Of a DNA stretch of 25,505 nucleotides, positions 7,140 through 14,319 are shown piece after piece (position 1 is the first letter of the stretch; every line of letters begins with the position of its first letter). The stretch comes from Chloroflexi bacterium UBA4733 (GTDB taxonomy: Bacteria; Chloroflexota; UBA4733). The stretch lies in contig DHIZ01000116.1 in the NCBI GenBank assembly GCA_002404055.1, positions 1-25,505 of the forward strand. The letters are read 5' to 3'. Both the position numbers and the translations under genes were made by a program. The notes beneath the pieces were generated by a model, which was not told where the DNA came from, searched no databases, and saw only the letters and a program-made list of their open reading frames with translations.

Positions 7140-7556
7140 CTACCGCCCCACGAACTCCCGTACCCGCTCCCCGATCGCCTCGCGCACCTGTCGATACACC
7201 ACGACTTGCTCCGCTTCGCTGCCCATGGCCTGCGATGGGTCGGGGAACGACCAGTGTTCGCGATTGACTGCTCCCGGGAAAAATGGGCACTGCTCGTTCG
7301 CCTGGTCGCAGACGGTGATGACAGCGTCCCAGGGCTGGCCCAGGTAACGCTCCAGCGTCTTGCTCTCCTGGCCGGAGAGATCAATGCCTACTTCAGCCAT
7401 CGCGCGTATGGCAAGTGGCCGCACTCGCGTCGCCTCAGTTCCGGCACTGTGAACCTCATACCGGTCGCCGGCCAGATGCCGCAACCAGCCCTCCGCGATC
7501 TGGCTGCGTGCTGAGTTGTGAGTACAGAGGAAGAGGACGCGCCGCCGTTCCGTCAC
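7140..7556 (-). CDS. arsC: Arsenate reductase, thioredoxin-coupled (low-molecular-weight phosphatase fold)
   Basis: A 138-residue enzyme that reduces As(V) to As(III) in the cytosol with electrons from thioredoxin. The P-loop CTHNSARS supplies the nucleophile Cys11 and Arg17. The redox pair Cys83 and Cys90 (TVCDQANEQCPFFP) matches the pI258-type ArsC relay and separates it from plain tyrosine phosphatases. Asp106 in FPDP is the general acid. The length is typical. Its ATG overlaps the stop of acr3 (ATGA), so reductase and efflux pump are translationally coupled, with acr3 first. The organisation fits arsenate detoxification under ArsR2 and/or ArsR1 control. Confidence 0.95.
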   Translation of the reverse strand: MTERRRVLFLCTHNSARSQIAEGWLRHLAGDRYEVHSAGTEATRVRPLAIRAMAEVGIDLSGQESKTLERYLGQPWDAVITVCDQANEQCPFFPGAVNREHWSFPDPSQAMGSEAEQVVVYRQVREAIGERVREFVGR

Positions 7557-8668
7557 GGCGACTGCCCGCTGGGTAGGAGCGCAGGAGCCGCCGCGAATCG
7601 TCTCGCCAACCAGAGCGCCACGTACACCAGCCCGACCAGCGCCGGCACCTCGATCAGCGGCCCGACGGCGGCGGCCAGCGCCTCCCCGGAAGCAATGCCG
7701 AACGTGCCGACAGCCACGGCGATGGCCAGTTCAAAGTTGTTGCCGGCCGCCGTGAAGGCCAGGCTGGCAGTCTCGGCGTAGCCAAGGCCGGCGCGCCGCG
7801 CCAGCCAGTACGCTCCGAAGAACATCAAGGCGAAGTAGCAGACGAGCGGCAACGCAATACGCAGGACATCCAGTGGCCGTGCCAGGATGACGCTACCTTG
7901 CAGCGCGAACATGACGACGATCGTGAACAACAGCGCCAGCAGGGCCACCGGCGCCAGGCGCGGCATGGCGATGTCGTCGTACCAGGGGCGTCCCCGCAGC
8001 CGCACGCCGCCAAAGCGCGTGATCGCGCCGGCCAGCAAGGGAATACCCAGGTAGATTGCCACGCTCTGCGCAACCTCACCGAAGGCGATGCGCACCGCTT
8101 GACCACCGCCGAAGCCGAACCAGACCGGCAGGATGGCCAGGAAGAGGTAGGCATAGAAGGCGTAGGCCAGCACCTGGAAGACCGAGTTGAGGGCGACCAG
8201 CACGGCCGCCACCTCGCCGTCGCCCCCGGCAAGCTGATTCCAGACCAGCACCATGGCAATGCAGCGCGCCAGCCCGACCAGGATCAACCCGGTGCGGTAC
8301 TGCGGAAGGTCGGGCAAGAAGAGCCAGGCGAGCGCGAACATGAGCAACGGGCCGACCACCCAGTTCAGGAGCAGGGAAAGGCCAAAGAGCTTCCAGGCCT
8401 GGCGGAACCTGCCGAGTTCCTCGTAGCGCACCCGCGCCAGCACGGGGTACATCATCAAGAGCAACCCGACGGCGATGGGCAGCGACGTTGTCCCGACCTG
8501 CAGCGCCCCCAGCACCCGCTGCAAACCCGGCGCTACCGCTCCCAGCGCGATGCCCAGGGCCATCGCCAGCAGGATCCACAGCGGTAGCAAGCGGTCCAGC
8601 AGCGAAAGGCTCCCCACGACGGCACGCACACTCGCTGTCGGCCTGCCAGCGGTCATGGCCCCAGCCAC
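7553..8668 (-). CDS. acr3: Arsenite efflux permease, ACR3 family
   Basis: A 371-residue, about ten-helix permease exporting As(III). The diagnostic GLARCIAMVLVWN motif contains Cys136, equivalent to the essential ACR3 cysteine. The late FTAAGNNFELAIAVAV and GPLIEVPALVGLVYVAL blocks are also typical. I chose the GTG start at 8668 because GGGAG lies 6 nt upstream; the ATG at 8656 is an alternative 4 codons in. It is the first gene of an acr3-arsC operon and is divergent from arsR2 across an AT-rich gap. Confidence 0.95.
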   Translation of the reverse strand: MAGAMTAGRPTASVRAVVGSLSLLDRLLPLWILLAMALGIALGAVAPGLQRVLGALQVGTTSLPIAVGLLLMMYPVLARVRYEELGRFRQAWKLFGLSLLLNWVVGPLLMFALAWLFLPDLPQYRTGLILVGLARCIAMVLVWNQLAGGDGEVAAVLVALNSVFQVLAYAFYAYLFLAILPVWFGFGGGQAVRIAFGEVAQSVAIYLGIPLLAGAITRFGGVRLRGRPWYDDIAMPRLAPVALLALLFTIVVMFALQGSVILARPLDVLRIALPLVCYFALMFFGAYWLARRAGLGYAETASLAFTAAGNNFELAIAVAVGTFGIASGEALAAAVGPLIEVPALVGLVYVALWLARRFAAAPALLPSGQSP

Positions 8669-8791
8669 TCGCTACTCCCTTCGTCCATCCCCGCCGCCCA
8701 GTATATTAGCACATTTCGATATATAGACGCAAAGTTCCGGGTATTTGCAGCGTCGTATACTGGTGGCACGCCGAACGGAGAAAAGCTGCGC
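8669..8791. promoter_or_regulatory. Divergent acr3/arsR2 promoter-operator region
   Basis: A 123-bp gap between divergent starts, notably AT-rich at 8701-8730 compared with its surroundings. On the plus strand TATACT (8756-8761) is a -10 candidate for arsR2, whose GTG at 8792 follows GGAG. On the minus strand TAATAT near 8703-8708 could serve acr3. The stretch TATATTAGCACATTTCGATA has imperfect dyad symmetry and is the best guess for an ArsR site. No strict operator consensus was found. Confidence 0.5.
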
Positions 8792-9163
8792 GTGTTGCCG
8801 GAACCAACGACCGACCTCTGCCTGCCGATCCTCCCTTTCGCCCCCTTGCGCCCGCCCCTTTCAGGGCCTGCCGCCCAGGACTACGCGCGGTTGGGTAAGG
8901 CGCTGGCAGACGAGACGCGAGTGCAAATCGTCGCGTTGCTGGCAGCGCAAGGGCAGCCGTTGTGCGTGTGCCACATCGAGAGTGCCTTCGCGCTCAGCCA
9001 GTCGGCAATCTCCTACCACCTCAAGGTGCTGCGCGACGCCGGCCTGGTGCAGACGCAGCGCCAGGGCACCTGGATCTATTACCAACTCTGTACCGACCGG
9101 TTGAGGGAGTTGCTGCCGCTGATGGAGGCTCCGACATCCCCCAGCACGCCCACCCGGCGCTAA
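8792..9163 (+). CDS. arsR: ArsR/SmtB-family metalloid-responsive repressor (ArsR2)
   Basis: A 123-residue winged-helix regulator starting at GTG. The recognition helix region is SQSAISYHLKVLRDAGLVQ. The sensor dithiol is CVCHIE (Cys58, Cys60), with Cys10 near the N-terminus as a possible third ligand. It differs clearly from ArsR1 (6018-6371) outside the core, so the island carries two independent sensors rather than a recent duplicate. It is divergent from acr3-arsC and is the natural candidate to repress that operon and itself. The last about ten residues (Ser/Thr/Pro-rich) look dispensable. It converges with the gene ending at 9174, only 10 bp away. Confidence 0.92.
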   Translation: MLPEPTTDLCLPILPFAPLRPPLSGPAAQDYARLGKALADETRVQIVALLAAQGQPLCVCHIESAFALSQSAISYHLKVLRDAGLVQTQRQGTWIYYQLCTDRLRELLPLMEAPTSPSTPTRR

Positions 9164-9173
9164 AGCGCTTCCC

Positions 9174-10370
9174 CTACCCCGGCCCAATCTGCGGCAACTC
9201 ACGCGCCTCCTGGTCATCCGGGCCCGCGCGCCTGTCGTTCTTGGGCGGCTTACGTACAGAACGAGCGGGTGGCGGCGCAACCGCCGGTGCTGCTCCGCCA
9301 ATCTCCGGCAGGGCGGCAGTTGTTACGGGCGCCGCCCGGTTGCCGCGCTCGACAACCGGATGCCGCCTCTGGTCTACCGGGGCCGGTAGTGTCTGGATAT
9401 CCGGCAGGTCGCGCGCGCGCTCGACCCTGGCCGGCGGCCACGGCGGTAAGGGAGCCTGCTGCGGCAGTGGTGGTGGCGCCGGCGGCGTGCTCGGTACAGG
9501 TCGCGGAACTGGATTACTGGGACGGTTGGAGGCGCTGGGAACAGGTGGCGTCGGACGGTACACCGGCGCCGCGGCAGCTCGGGCGCCCGGCAACAGGCGG
9601 GGATCGGTGAGTCGCTGGCCGCCCACCAGCGCCGTGTTCACGACTTCCCACAGGTCGTGGCAGACAGGGGCCAGGGTATCACCTTGAAAACCTGCCTGGT
9701 AGCGCTGCGGGTCAGGCGCCAGCATGTTAAGGCGCGTGCGCAGCATCGTCAGGCGCGCGCCAGCGGCCGCCAGGTCGCCCTTGACACGCTGGATGCCCGC
9801 CGCCAGCCAGTCCGGCGGCTGCGATGGCTGCAGCAGGGCCGTCAGGTCGGCCAGCAGGAGGCCGGCCGCGCCATGCAGGCGCTCGGCAGCTAGCAGCAAG
9901 CCGGTAACGTAGCCCACCGGCACGGGCCTTGGCAGCGAGAACGCCGCCACCTCACCACGTGGGCCGACCATGATGGCCGCGACAATCCAGGGTGGGCGGT
10001 TCGGATCGGCGGCGGCGGCGCTCGCCTCGGCGACGATCGTGTCAATCGGTCGCAGCACCGCCGCCGCCAGGTCGTGGCTGGCTGGGCTGAGCGAGTTCGG
10101 CCGGTCGGGGTGCGCTTCGGCCTCGGCCTCGCAGAGGCTGCGCGCCAGCGTTACCAGACCATCCCCCAGCCACAGCGGCATGGCCAGCGGCGCGATGTCG
10201 GCCAGGACGCGCCATTCCTCGCCGATGTGGTCGATCTGGGCGGAGAGGCGACGATCGGCGAGTTGCTGGCGCAGGATATCCAGCGACCCGCTGGCGGCCA
10301 GCAGCGCGTTGACGTCGCCGCCGCCAACGTCGCCGCTCCACGACGTTTTGAGCCGTTCTGCCCAGGTCAT
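9174..10370 (-). CDS. Unrecognised protein with helical N-terminal region and Pro-rich C-terminal tail
   Basis: A 398-residue protein without a family I recognise. Residues 1 to about 270 are Ala/Leu-rich and look alpha-helical, with no signal peptide or membrane segment. From about 275 to the end the chain is rich in Pro, Ala and Arg (for example PVPRPVPSTPPAPPPLP) and probably disordered, ending in mixed-charge sequence. Codon use is the same GC-rich style as its neighbours. It starts 37 nt after the VWA gene stop, on the same strand, so the two are probably co-transcribed and may act together. The tail could bind a partner protein. No function is assigned. Confidence 0.7.
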   Translation of the reverse strand: MTWAERLKTSWSGDVGGGDVNALLAASGSLDILRQQLADRRLSAQIDHIGEEWRVLADIAPLAMPLWLGDGLVTLARSLCEAEAEAHPDRPNSLSPASHDLAAAVLRPIDTIVAEASAAAADPNRPPWIVAAIMVGPRGEVAAFSLPRPVPVGYVTGLLLAAERLHGAAGLLLADLTALLQPSQPPDWLAAGIQRVKGDLAAAGARLTMLRTRLNMLAPDPQRYQAGFQGDTLAPVCHDLWEVVNTALVGGQRLTDPRLLPGARAAAAPVYRPTPPVPSASNRPSNPVPRPVPSTPPAPPPLPQQAPLPPWPPARVERARDLPDIQTLPAPVDQRRHPVVERGNRAAPVTTAALPEIGGAAPAVAPPPARSVRKPPKNDRRAGPDDQEARELPQIGPG

Positions 10371-10407
10371 CAGGTTGCCACCCGGTTCGCTCCCTGGCCG
10401 GCGCGGG

Positions 10408-11046
10408 CTATTCGAGCATGCGCAGGAGCGCCCGCGCGATCACCTGCGGGTCGGTTTCGGAGCCGAAAGGCAGGACGCGGACGTGGGCATTCGCCGCCTC
10501 GATCTGCTGGTACGAGCGCAGGGCAGAATCGTGTTCCGGCCCGTAGCCCAGGATGGCCAGCGCGACGTAGACACCGCCGGAAGCCTTCTGGATAGCCTTG
10601 CCGAAGGCATCGCTGTCGTCGGCCTCGCCGTCGGTGATGACCAGGGCCATGAGCAGTGGGCGTTCCGCCGGAGCCGTCTGGCCGAACTCTTCGGTATAGG
10701 TCTCGATGAGCTTGTTCCAGCCGGGGATGATGCGCGTGCCGCCAGCCCAGCGGATGGTGCGCCACTTCTCTTCCAGGTTAGCTGGATTCAGGTCGCCGAT
10801 GTCGCTGGCCTGACCGCCGGCAAAGACGACAGTGCGCAGGCCGCCACCTTCCTCCTCGTGCCCCGCCTGAGCGTCCTCTTTGGCCAAAGTGGCAACAATG
10901 ATGCCGATGGCTTCTTTGATCGTCTCCCGGCGTGGCGTTGGGTCCCGCTCGGACGTGCCGTAGTTCATTGATCCGGTCACATCGAGCAAGAGCATCGGCT
11001 CTTTCTCGACGTCCTGTGTCTCGGCGGGCATACTGGTTGTTACCAT
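10408..11046 (-). CDS. von Willebrand factor A (VWA) domain protein with intact MIDAS
   Basis: A 212-residue protein that is almost entirely one VWA domain, apparently cytosolic (no leader). Metal-ion-dependent adhesion site residues are visible: LLLDVTGSMN (Asp22, Thr24, Ser26), GGTRIIPGWNKLI (Thr104) and ALVITDGEADD (Asp139). Bacterial stand-alone VWA proteins usually bind a partner in a metal-dependent way; TerY-like proteins of tellurite and stress clusters are among the similar ones. The ATG is preceded by a strong GGGAGGTAG ribosome site. It is followed by the Pro-rich unknown protein and preceded by the ArsM-like gene on the same strand (stop at 11193). Role unknown. Confidence 0.85.
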   Translation of the reverse strand: MVTTSMPAETQDVEKEPMLLLDVTGSMNYGTSERDPTPRRETIKEAIGIIVATLAKEDAQAGHEEEGGGLRTVVFAGGQASDIGDLNPANLEEKWRTIRWAGGTRIIPGWNKLIETYTEEFGQTAPAERPLLMALVITDGEADDSDAFGKAIQKASGGVYVALAILGYGPEHDSALRSYQQIEAANAHVRVLPFGSETDPQVIARALLRMLE

Positions 11047-11140
11047 AGAACCTCTACCTCCCTGGTGGGGATGTTGACCTGCTCGCGCAAGTCCGCCCCG
11101 CTACTCTGCGCGGCGTTCCGCGACGCTTGCCGTCGTTCGG

Positions 11141-11162
11141 CCACGTCTCTCAGTATACGTGG
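11141..11162 (-). promoter_or_regulatory. Inverted repeat overlapping a -10-like hexamer upstream of the VWA gene
   Basis: CCACGT (11141-11146) and ACGTGG (11157-11162) form a 6-bp dyad with a 10-nt spacer. On the minus strand the right arm runs into TATACT, a good -10 hexamer, about 100 bp before the VWA start. This looks like a promoter with an overlapping operator, or chance symmetry. Nothing else was recognised between 11047 and 11192. Confidence 0.35.
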
Positions 11163-11192
11163 GCGTAACGAACGCGCCTGGTCCGACGCGGC

Positions 11193-11963
11193 CTAACGCT
11201 CGGCGCGGATCAGGGCGATGGCCGACGCCGCGTGGCCGGTGCGGGCGTTGCGCCGCCGATCGAGGAGTTGCACCTGGGCAAACCCCGCCTGCTGGATGGC
11301 TGCCAGAAGCGACGCTTCCGGCCAGGCGCCGCCCACTCAACGGAACCAGTCCTCGACGGAGGTCAATTCCCCATCTTCCAGGGGCCGCGTCAGGACAGTC
11401 TCGGCAGCGACCAGGCGGCCACCCGGCCGCGTCACGCGCGCCACTTCCGCCAACACTGCAGCCTTGTGCGGCGCCAGGTTAAAGAGACCGTTGACCAGCA
11501 CGACATCCACGCTCGCTGTCGGCAGCGGCAGCGCCTCCGCGCTCGCCTGGCAGGGCAACACCCACGGCGCACCCAGCGCGTCGGCGGCAGCGGCGGTGCA
11601 GCGCACCATCCCCATTGCCAGATCGACGGCAATCACGCGGCCGGCGGGGCCGACCGCTTCCGCCGCCACTGCGGTGTCCACACCGGCGCCGCACCCCAGG
11701 TCGAGCACGCGTTCGCCCGGTTGCAGGGCAGCAGCGAAGACCGGTGTCGCCACGCCCGTGAAGCGGGCGACGCTCCCGGCCGGCAGGCGATCCAGCAACG
11801 CTGTCGGGTAGCCGAGGGCCTCAGCAAACTCCCGCCCGACGCGGAAGTTGAACTCGCCTCCCGGATCGGCCGCCACCGCCTCATAGCGTTGGCGCACCGC
11901 CCGCTCCAGCGTGTCGGCGCCGAGCCGTTCGATCAGGGTTGAGGATATGTTGGTTGCTTCCAT
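11193..11963 (-). CDS. ArsM-like SAM-dependent methyltransferase with in-frame TGA, putative selenoprotein
   Basis: The conventional frame runs from ATG 11963 to TGA 11339-11337 (208 codons). Reading TGA as selenocysteine (residue 209) extends it 47 residues to TAG 11195-11193, giving 256 residues. The Rossmann fold has SAM motif I VLDLGCGAG (86-94), the acidic end of motif II IAVDLA (Asp114), and VNGLFNLAPHK and VTRPGGRLVAAE. The order matches UbiE/ArsM-type enzymes that methylate arsenite or related metalloids. The extension reads VGGA, then LLAAIQQAGFAQVQLL, RNARTGH and a strand-like end; 40 of 47 codons end in G or C. In ArsM a conserved metalloid-binding Cys precedes GGA, exactly where TGA falls; the earlier ArsM Cys (NCV) is Gly159 here. 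A SECIS-like hairpin follows. Alternatives are a nonsense mutation or a sequencing error. Start at MEATN chosen because -10-like TATACT lies 6 nt upstream. Confidence 0.75.
11302..11322 (-). promoter_or_regulatory. Candidate bacterial SECIS element
   Basis: In the mRNA, GCCGGAAGC (11322-11314) pairs with GCUUCUGGC (11310-11302) in a 9-bp stem with one G-U pair, closing a 3-nt apical loop GUC. The loop G lies 23 nt after the TGA at 11339-11337. This meets the published bacterial SECIS rules as I know them: small apical loop, G among its first two nucleotides, and 16-37 nt from UGA to loop. SelB binding is inferred. Confidence 0.65.
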
Positions 11964-11969
11964 AGCAGC

Positions 11970-11975
11970 AGTATA
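11970..11975 (-). promoter_or_regulatory. -10-like hexamer suggesting a leaderless transcript
   Basis: TATACT on the minus strand ends 6 nt before the ATG of the ArsM-like gene, so transcription would start at or next to the start codon. No Shine-Dalgarno sequence precedes this ATG, in agreement with a leaderless mRNA. The -35 region (TTACGT, 18-nt spacer) is weak. Confidence 0.4.
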
Positions 11976-12045
11976 GCCGTTGCTGCGTGGCGAACGTAAG
12001 CCAACAGGGCCGCGACGAGCAACTCGCGGCCCCGCCACGGAAACG

Positions 12046-13284
12046 TCAGCGATGATGGGCGATCTGGCGAAGAGCATCTTCGTCATCATCCCCGGACGCG
12101 CCGAGTAACACGCTCACCATCAAGAGGCTGGGGAAGGCGTGCAGCAGCGTGTGACGGACCTCCTCGGCCAGCCGAGCGCCATCGCGTACCGGCAGGTCCC
12201 CGTTGAGCGTGATCGGCACCTCCGCCTCCAGGCGATGACCGAGCCAGCGCACGCGCACCCGCTGCACCTGCTCCACGCCGGGTACCGCCGCCGTGACGCG
12301 CTCGATGCCCGCCACCAGTTCCGGGTCGATGGCATCCATGAGGCGACGCCAGATAACCACCACCGTGTCTTTCACCACGAACAGGATCGCCACGGTGATG
12401 AGCAGGCCGATGATCGGGTCGGCCAGGGGGAAACCGGCCCACACCCCAAGCGCGCCAACCAGGACGGCCAGGGACGTGAAGCCATCGGTCCGGGCGTGCT
12501 GGCCGTCAGCCACGAGCGCTGCCGAACCGATTTGCTTGCCTTCACGGATGCGGAACTGGGCGACCGCTTCGTTGCCGATGAAGCCGACCAGCGCCGCTGC
12601 CATCACCCAGCCCAGGTGGTGCAGCGGTTGGGGATGGACGAGCTTGCGGTAGCTCTCGTAGGCAGCGACCAGGGCGCTCAAGAAGATCAAAGCGATGATC
12701 GCCACACCGGCGATATCTTCGGCGCGCGCGTAGCCGTAAGTGTAGCGCCGCGTCGGCGGGCGTCGCCCCAGCACGAACGCGATGCCCAGAGGCACTGCCG
12801 TCAGGGCGTCACCAAAGTTGTGGATGGTATCGGCCAGCAAGCCGACACTGCCACTGATCAGCACCACAGCAAGTTGCAGCAGCGCCGTCACTCCCAGACC
12901 CAGCAGCGAGACCTTGAGCGCCCAGATCCCGCGCTCGCTTCCTTCCAGTGCTGCGTCGACCTGCGACTCACCGTGGCTGTGGCCATGGAAGAAGGGCAGC
13001 GCCTCGCGCAGCCGACCGAACCACCCGTCATCATGCGCGTGTGCATGGTCGTGTTGCTCGTCGTGGGCGTGCCCATCAGCCGCCGGACCATACTGGCCAG
13101 CCTGCCCATCCTCGTGCTCATGGTCATCGTCATACGAATGCGGGTGCGCCTCGGCGTGATCATGCACGCCGCCCTGGTCGTGTGCTGCGTCGTGATCGTG
13201 CGCCGGATGCTGATGGCTATCGTGGGCATCCGAAGGGTGGTCGTGCTCGTGGTCGCGCATAGTCGCCAGGTCGCCGACTGACAT
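12046..13284 (-). CDS. Cation diffusion facilitator (CDF) zinc/cobalt exporter with His-rich N-terminus
   Basis: A 412-residue CDF antiporter that expels Zn(II), and possibly Co(II) or Cd(II), from the cytosol. The start at 13284 is fixed by an excellent AAGGAGG site 8-9 nt upstream; the open frame further upstream is not coding. Residues 9-104 hold about two dozen His, mostly as HDH, HEH and HAHAH runs with Asp, a presumed metal-buffering region. Six transmembrane segments follow from about residue 122. The transport site has HNFGD (His155, Asp159) in helix 2 and HARTD (His263, Asp267) in helix 5. The C-terminal cytosolic domain (about residues 320-400) is of the metal-sensing ferredoxin-like type. 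It is divergent from the VIT transporter across 242 bp. Confidence 0.93.
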   Translation of the reverse strand: MSVGDLATMRDHEHDHPSDAHDSHQHPAHDHDAAHDQGGVHDHAEAHPHSYDDDHEHEDGQAGQYGPAADGHAHDEQHDHAHAHDDGWFGRLREALPFFHGHSHGESQVDAALEGSERGIWALKVSLLGLGVTALLQLAVVLISGSVGLLADTIHNFGDALTAVPLGIAFVLGRRPPTRRYTYGYARAEDIAGVAIIALIFLSALVAAYESYRKLVHPQPLHHLGWVMAAALVGFIGNEAVAQFRIREGKQIGSAALVADGQHARTDGFTSLAVLVGALGVWAGFPLADPIIGLLITVAILFVVKDTVVVIWRRLMDAIDPELVAGIERVTAAVPGVEQVQRVRVRWLGHRLEAEVPITLNGDLPVRDGARLAEEVRHTLLHAFPSLLMVSVLLGASGDDDEDALRQIAHHR

Positions 13285-13526
13285 GCTGTATTTCCTCCTT
13301 GGACCGCCTGATCCAGCGAGCCATGCCGAACGAAAACGACGCATTGGCCGTGCCATGGTCTCGTTCCACTGGAGCATAGTGAACACTGCTGGCAAAGGCA
13401 ACCCGACGGCACTTTTGACTTTTGGCGCTGCCTGCGGTTTGCTGTACTGCGTTGCCGTGTTGGCCTCGATCTTGGTACGCAATCAAGCTATGGGCTTGCC
13501 CGCTCGCGCGGTAAGAAGGGAAGAGC
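13285..13526. other. Divergent intergenic region between CDF and VIT transporter genes
   Basis: No convincing gene was seen. It contains the CDF ribosome site (AAGGAGG on the minus strand, just after 13284) and the VIT ribosome site (GAAGGGAAGAGC before 13527). It must hold promoters for both. TTGACT near 13420 is a -35-like hexamer on the plus strand without a good -10. I did not find a copy of the 4865-4895 inverted repeat here. Confidence 0.5.
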
Positions 13527-14237
13527 ATGCGGCTGGGCCGGCGCAATCGACAGCCTTCCAGTGTCGAACAGCATCCGCACGGCGGTGACTGGCTGCGCGA
13601 GATCGTGTTCGGCCTCAACGACGGGCTGGTGACCACGCTCGTCTTCATCATGACGGTCAGCGCCGTGGCCGGGACCGGCTCGCTGGTGCTGATCGCCCTC
13701 AGCGAGATCGTGGCGGGCGGTGTTTCCATGGCGCTGGGCGGCTACCTCTCCGCCAAGACGGAGTACGACATCCTCCAACAACGCATCGCCACCGAGCGCG
13801 CGGAGATCGCCGACGAGCCGGCGGAGGAGCGCGCCGAGTTGCGCCGCATCTATTATGACAAGGGCCTCCGTGGTCCCTTGCTGGATCGCGTCGTCGCCCA
13901 ACTCACTGCCAACGACGACCGCTGGCTCAACGCGCTGCTGCGCGACGAGCACGGCGTCATCACTGACGTCGGTACGCCTCCCTGGCGGCAGGGCGCCCGC
14001 ATCGGCGCCGCCTTCGTCGTCGGCGGCCTGATCCCGGCGCTACCGTTCCTGGTGAGCCTGCCCCACCCGCGCCCCCTCGCCTACGCCCTCACTGCGCTGA
14101 CCGCGCTGGCCCTGGGCGCGCTCAAGGCGCGCTACACCCTGCAAGGCCCCGTCCGCGCCGCCCTGGAGTTCCTGGCCATCGTCACCGGCGGCGCGGTCGC
14201 CGGCATCGCCATCGGCGCGCTGCTGCACGCGGTGTGA
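13527..14237 (+). CDS. VIT1/CCC1 family iron/manganese transporter
   Basis: A 236-residue membrane protein of the vacuolar iron transporter family. The N-terminal block DWLREIVFGLNDGLVTTLVF, the SEIVAGGVSMALGGYLSAKTE segment and the cytosolic helical insertion with many Glu (AEIADEPAEERAELRRIYYDKG) are diagnostic; that insertion forms the metal-binding domain in the family. Two or three C-terminal membrane helices end in GAVAGIAIGALL. In bacteria such proteins export or sequester Fe(II) or Mn(II). The ATG is preceded by GAAGGGAAGAGC. It is divergently arranged with the CDF exporter, giving a metal-efflux pair. A small CGGCA/TGCCG hairpin follows the stop at 14238-14251. Confidence 0.9.
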   Translation: MRLGRRNRQPSSVEQHPHGGDWLREIVFGLNDGLVTTLVFIMTVSAVAGTGSLVLIALSEIVAGGVSMALGGYLSAKTEYDILQQRIATERAEIADEPAEERAELRRIYYDKGLRGPLLDRVVAQLTANDDRWLNALLRDEHGVITDVGTPPWRQGARIGAAFVVGGLIPALPFLVSLPHPRPLAYALTALTALALGALKARYTLQGPVRAALEFLAIVTGGAVAGIAIGALLHAV

Positions 14238-14319
14238 CGGCAAGCGTGCCGGTCGGACCAGGATGGTACCGGTGAGGTATCCTTCGCCCGGCGTTCCAAA
14301 GCATAGGTAGCGCGGGGAT

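Noticed and set aside
11337..11339. TGA read as tryptophan (alternative genetic code)
   Set aside because: TGA ends many intact genes here, including coupled pairs such as acr3-arsC and the two permeases, so a general code change is excluded.
11101..11340. Separate small minus-strand gene downstream of the methyltransferase
   Set aside because: The 79-codon frame has no coding character; the methyltransferase frame itself continues through this stretch with family-like sequence.
11964..12089. N-terminal extension of the ArsM-like protein by 42 codons
   Set aside because: It is unlike the family and overlaps a promoter-like TATACT; the start MEATN fits homolog length better.
12139..13281. 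Plus-strand open frame (380 codons) opposite the CDF exporter
   Set aside because: It is the antisense shadow of a convincing transporter gene with a strong ribosome site; no domain is recognisable.
13285..13482. N-terminal extension of the CDF protein by 66 codons
   Set aside because: A near-perfect AAGGAGG site places the start at 13284, and the extension is not like any CDF sequence.
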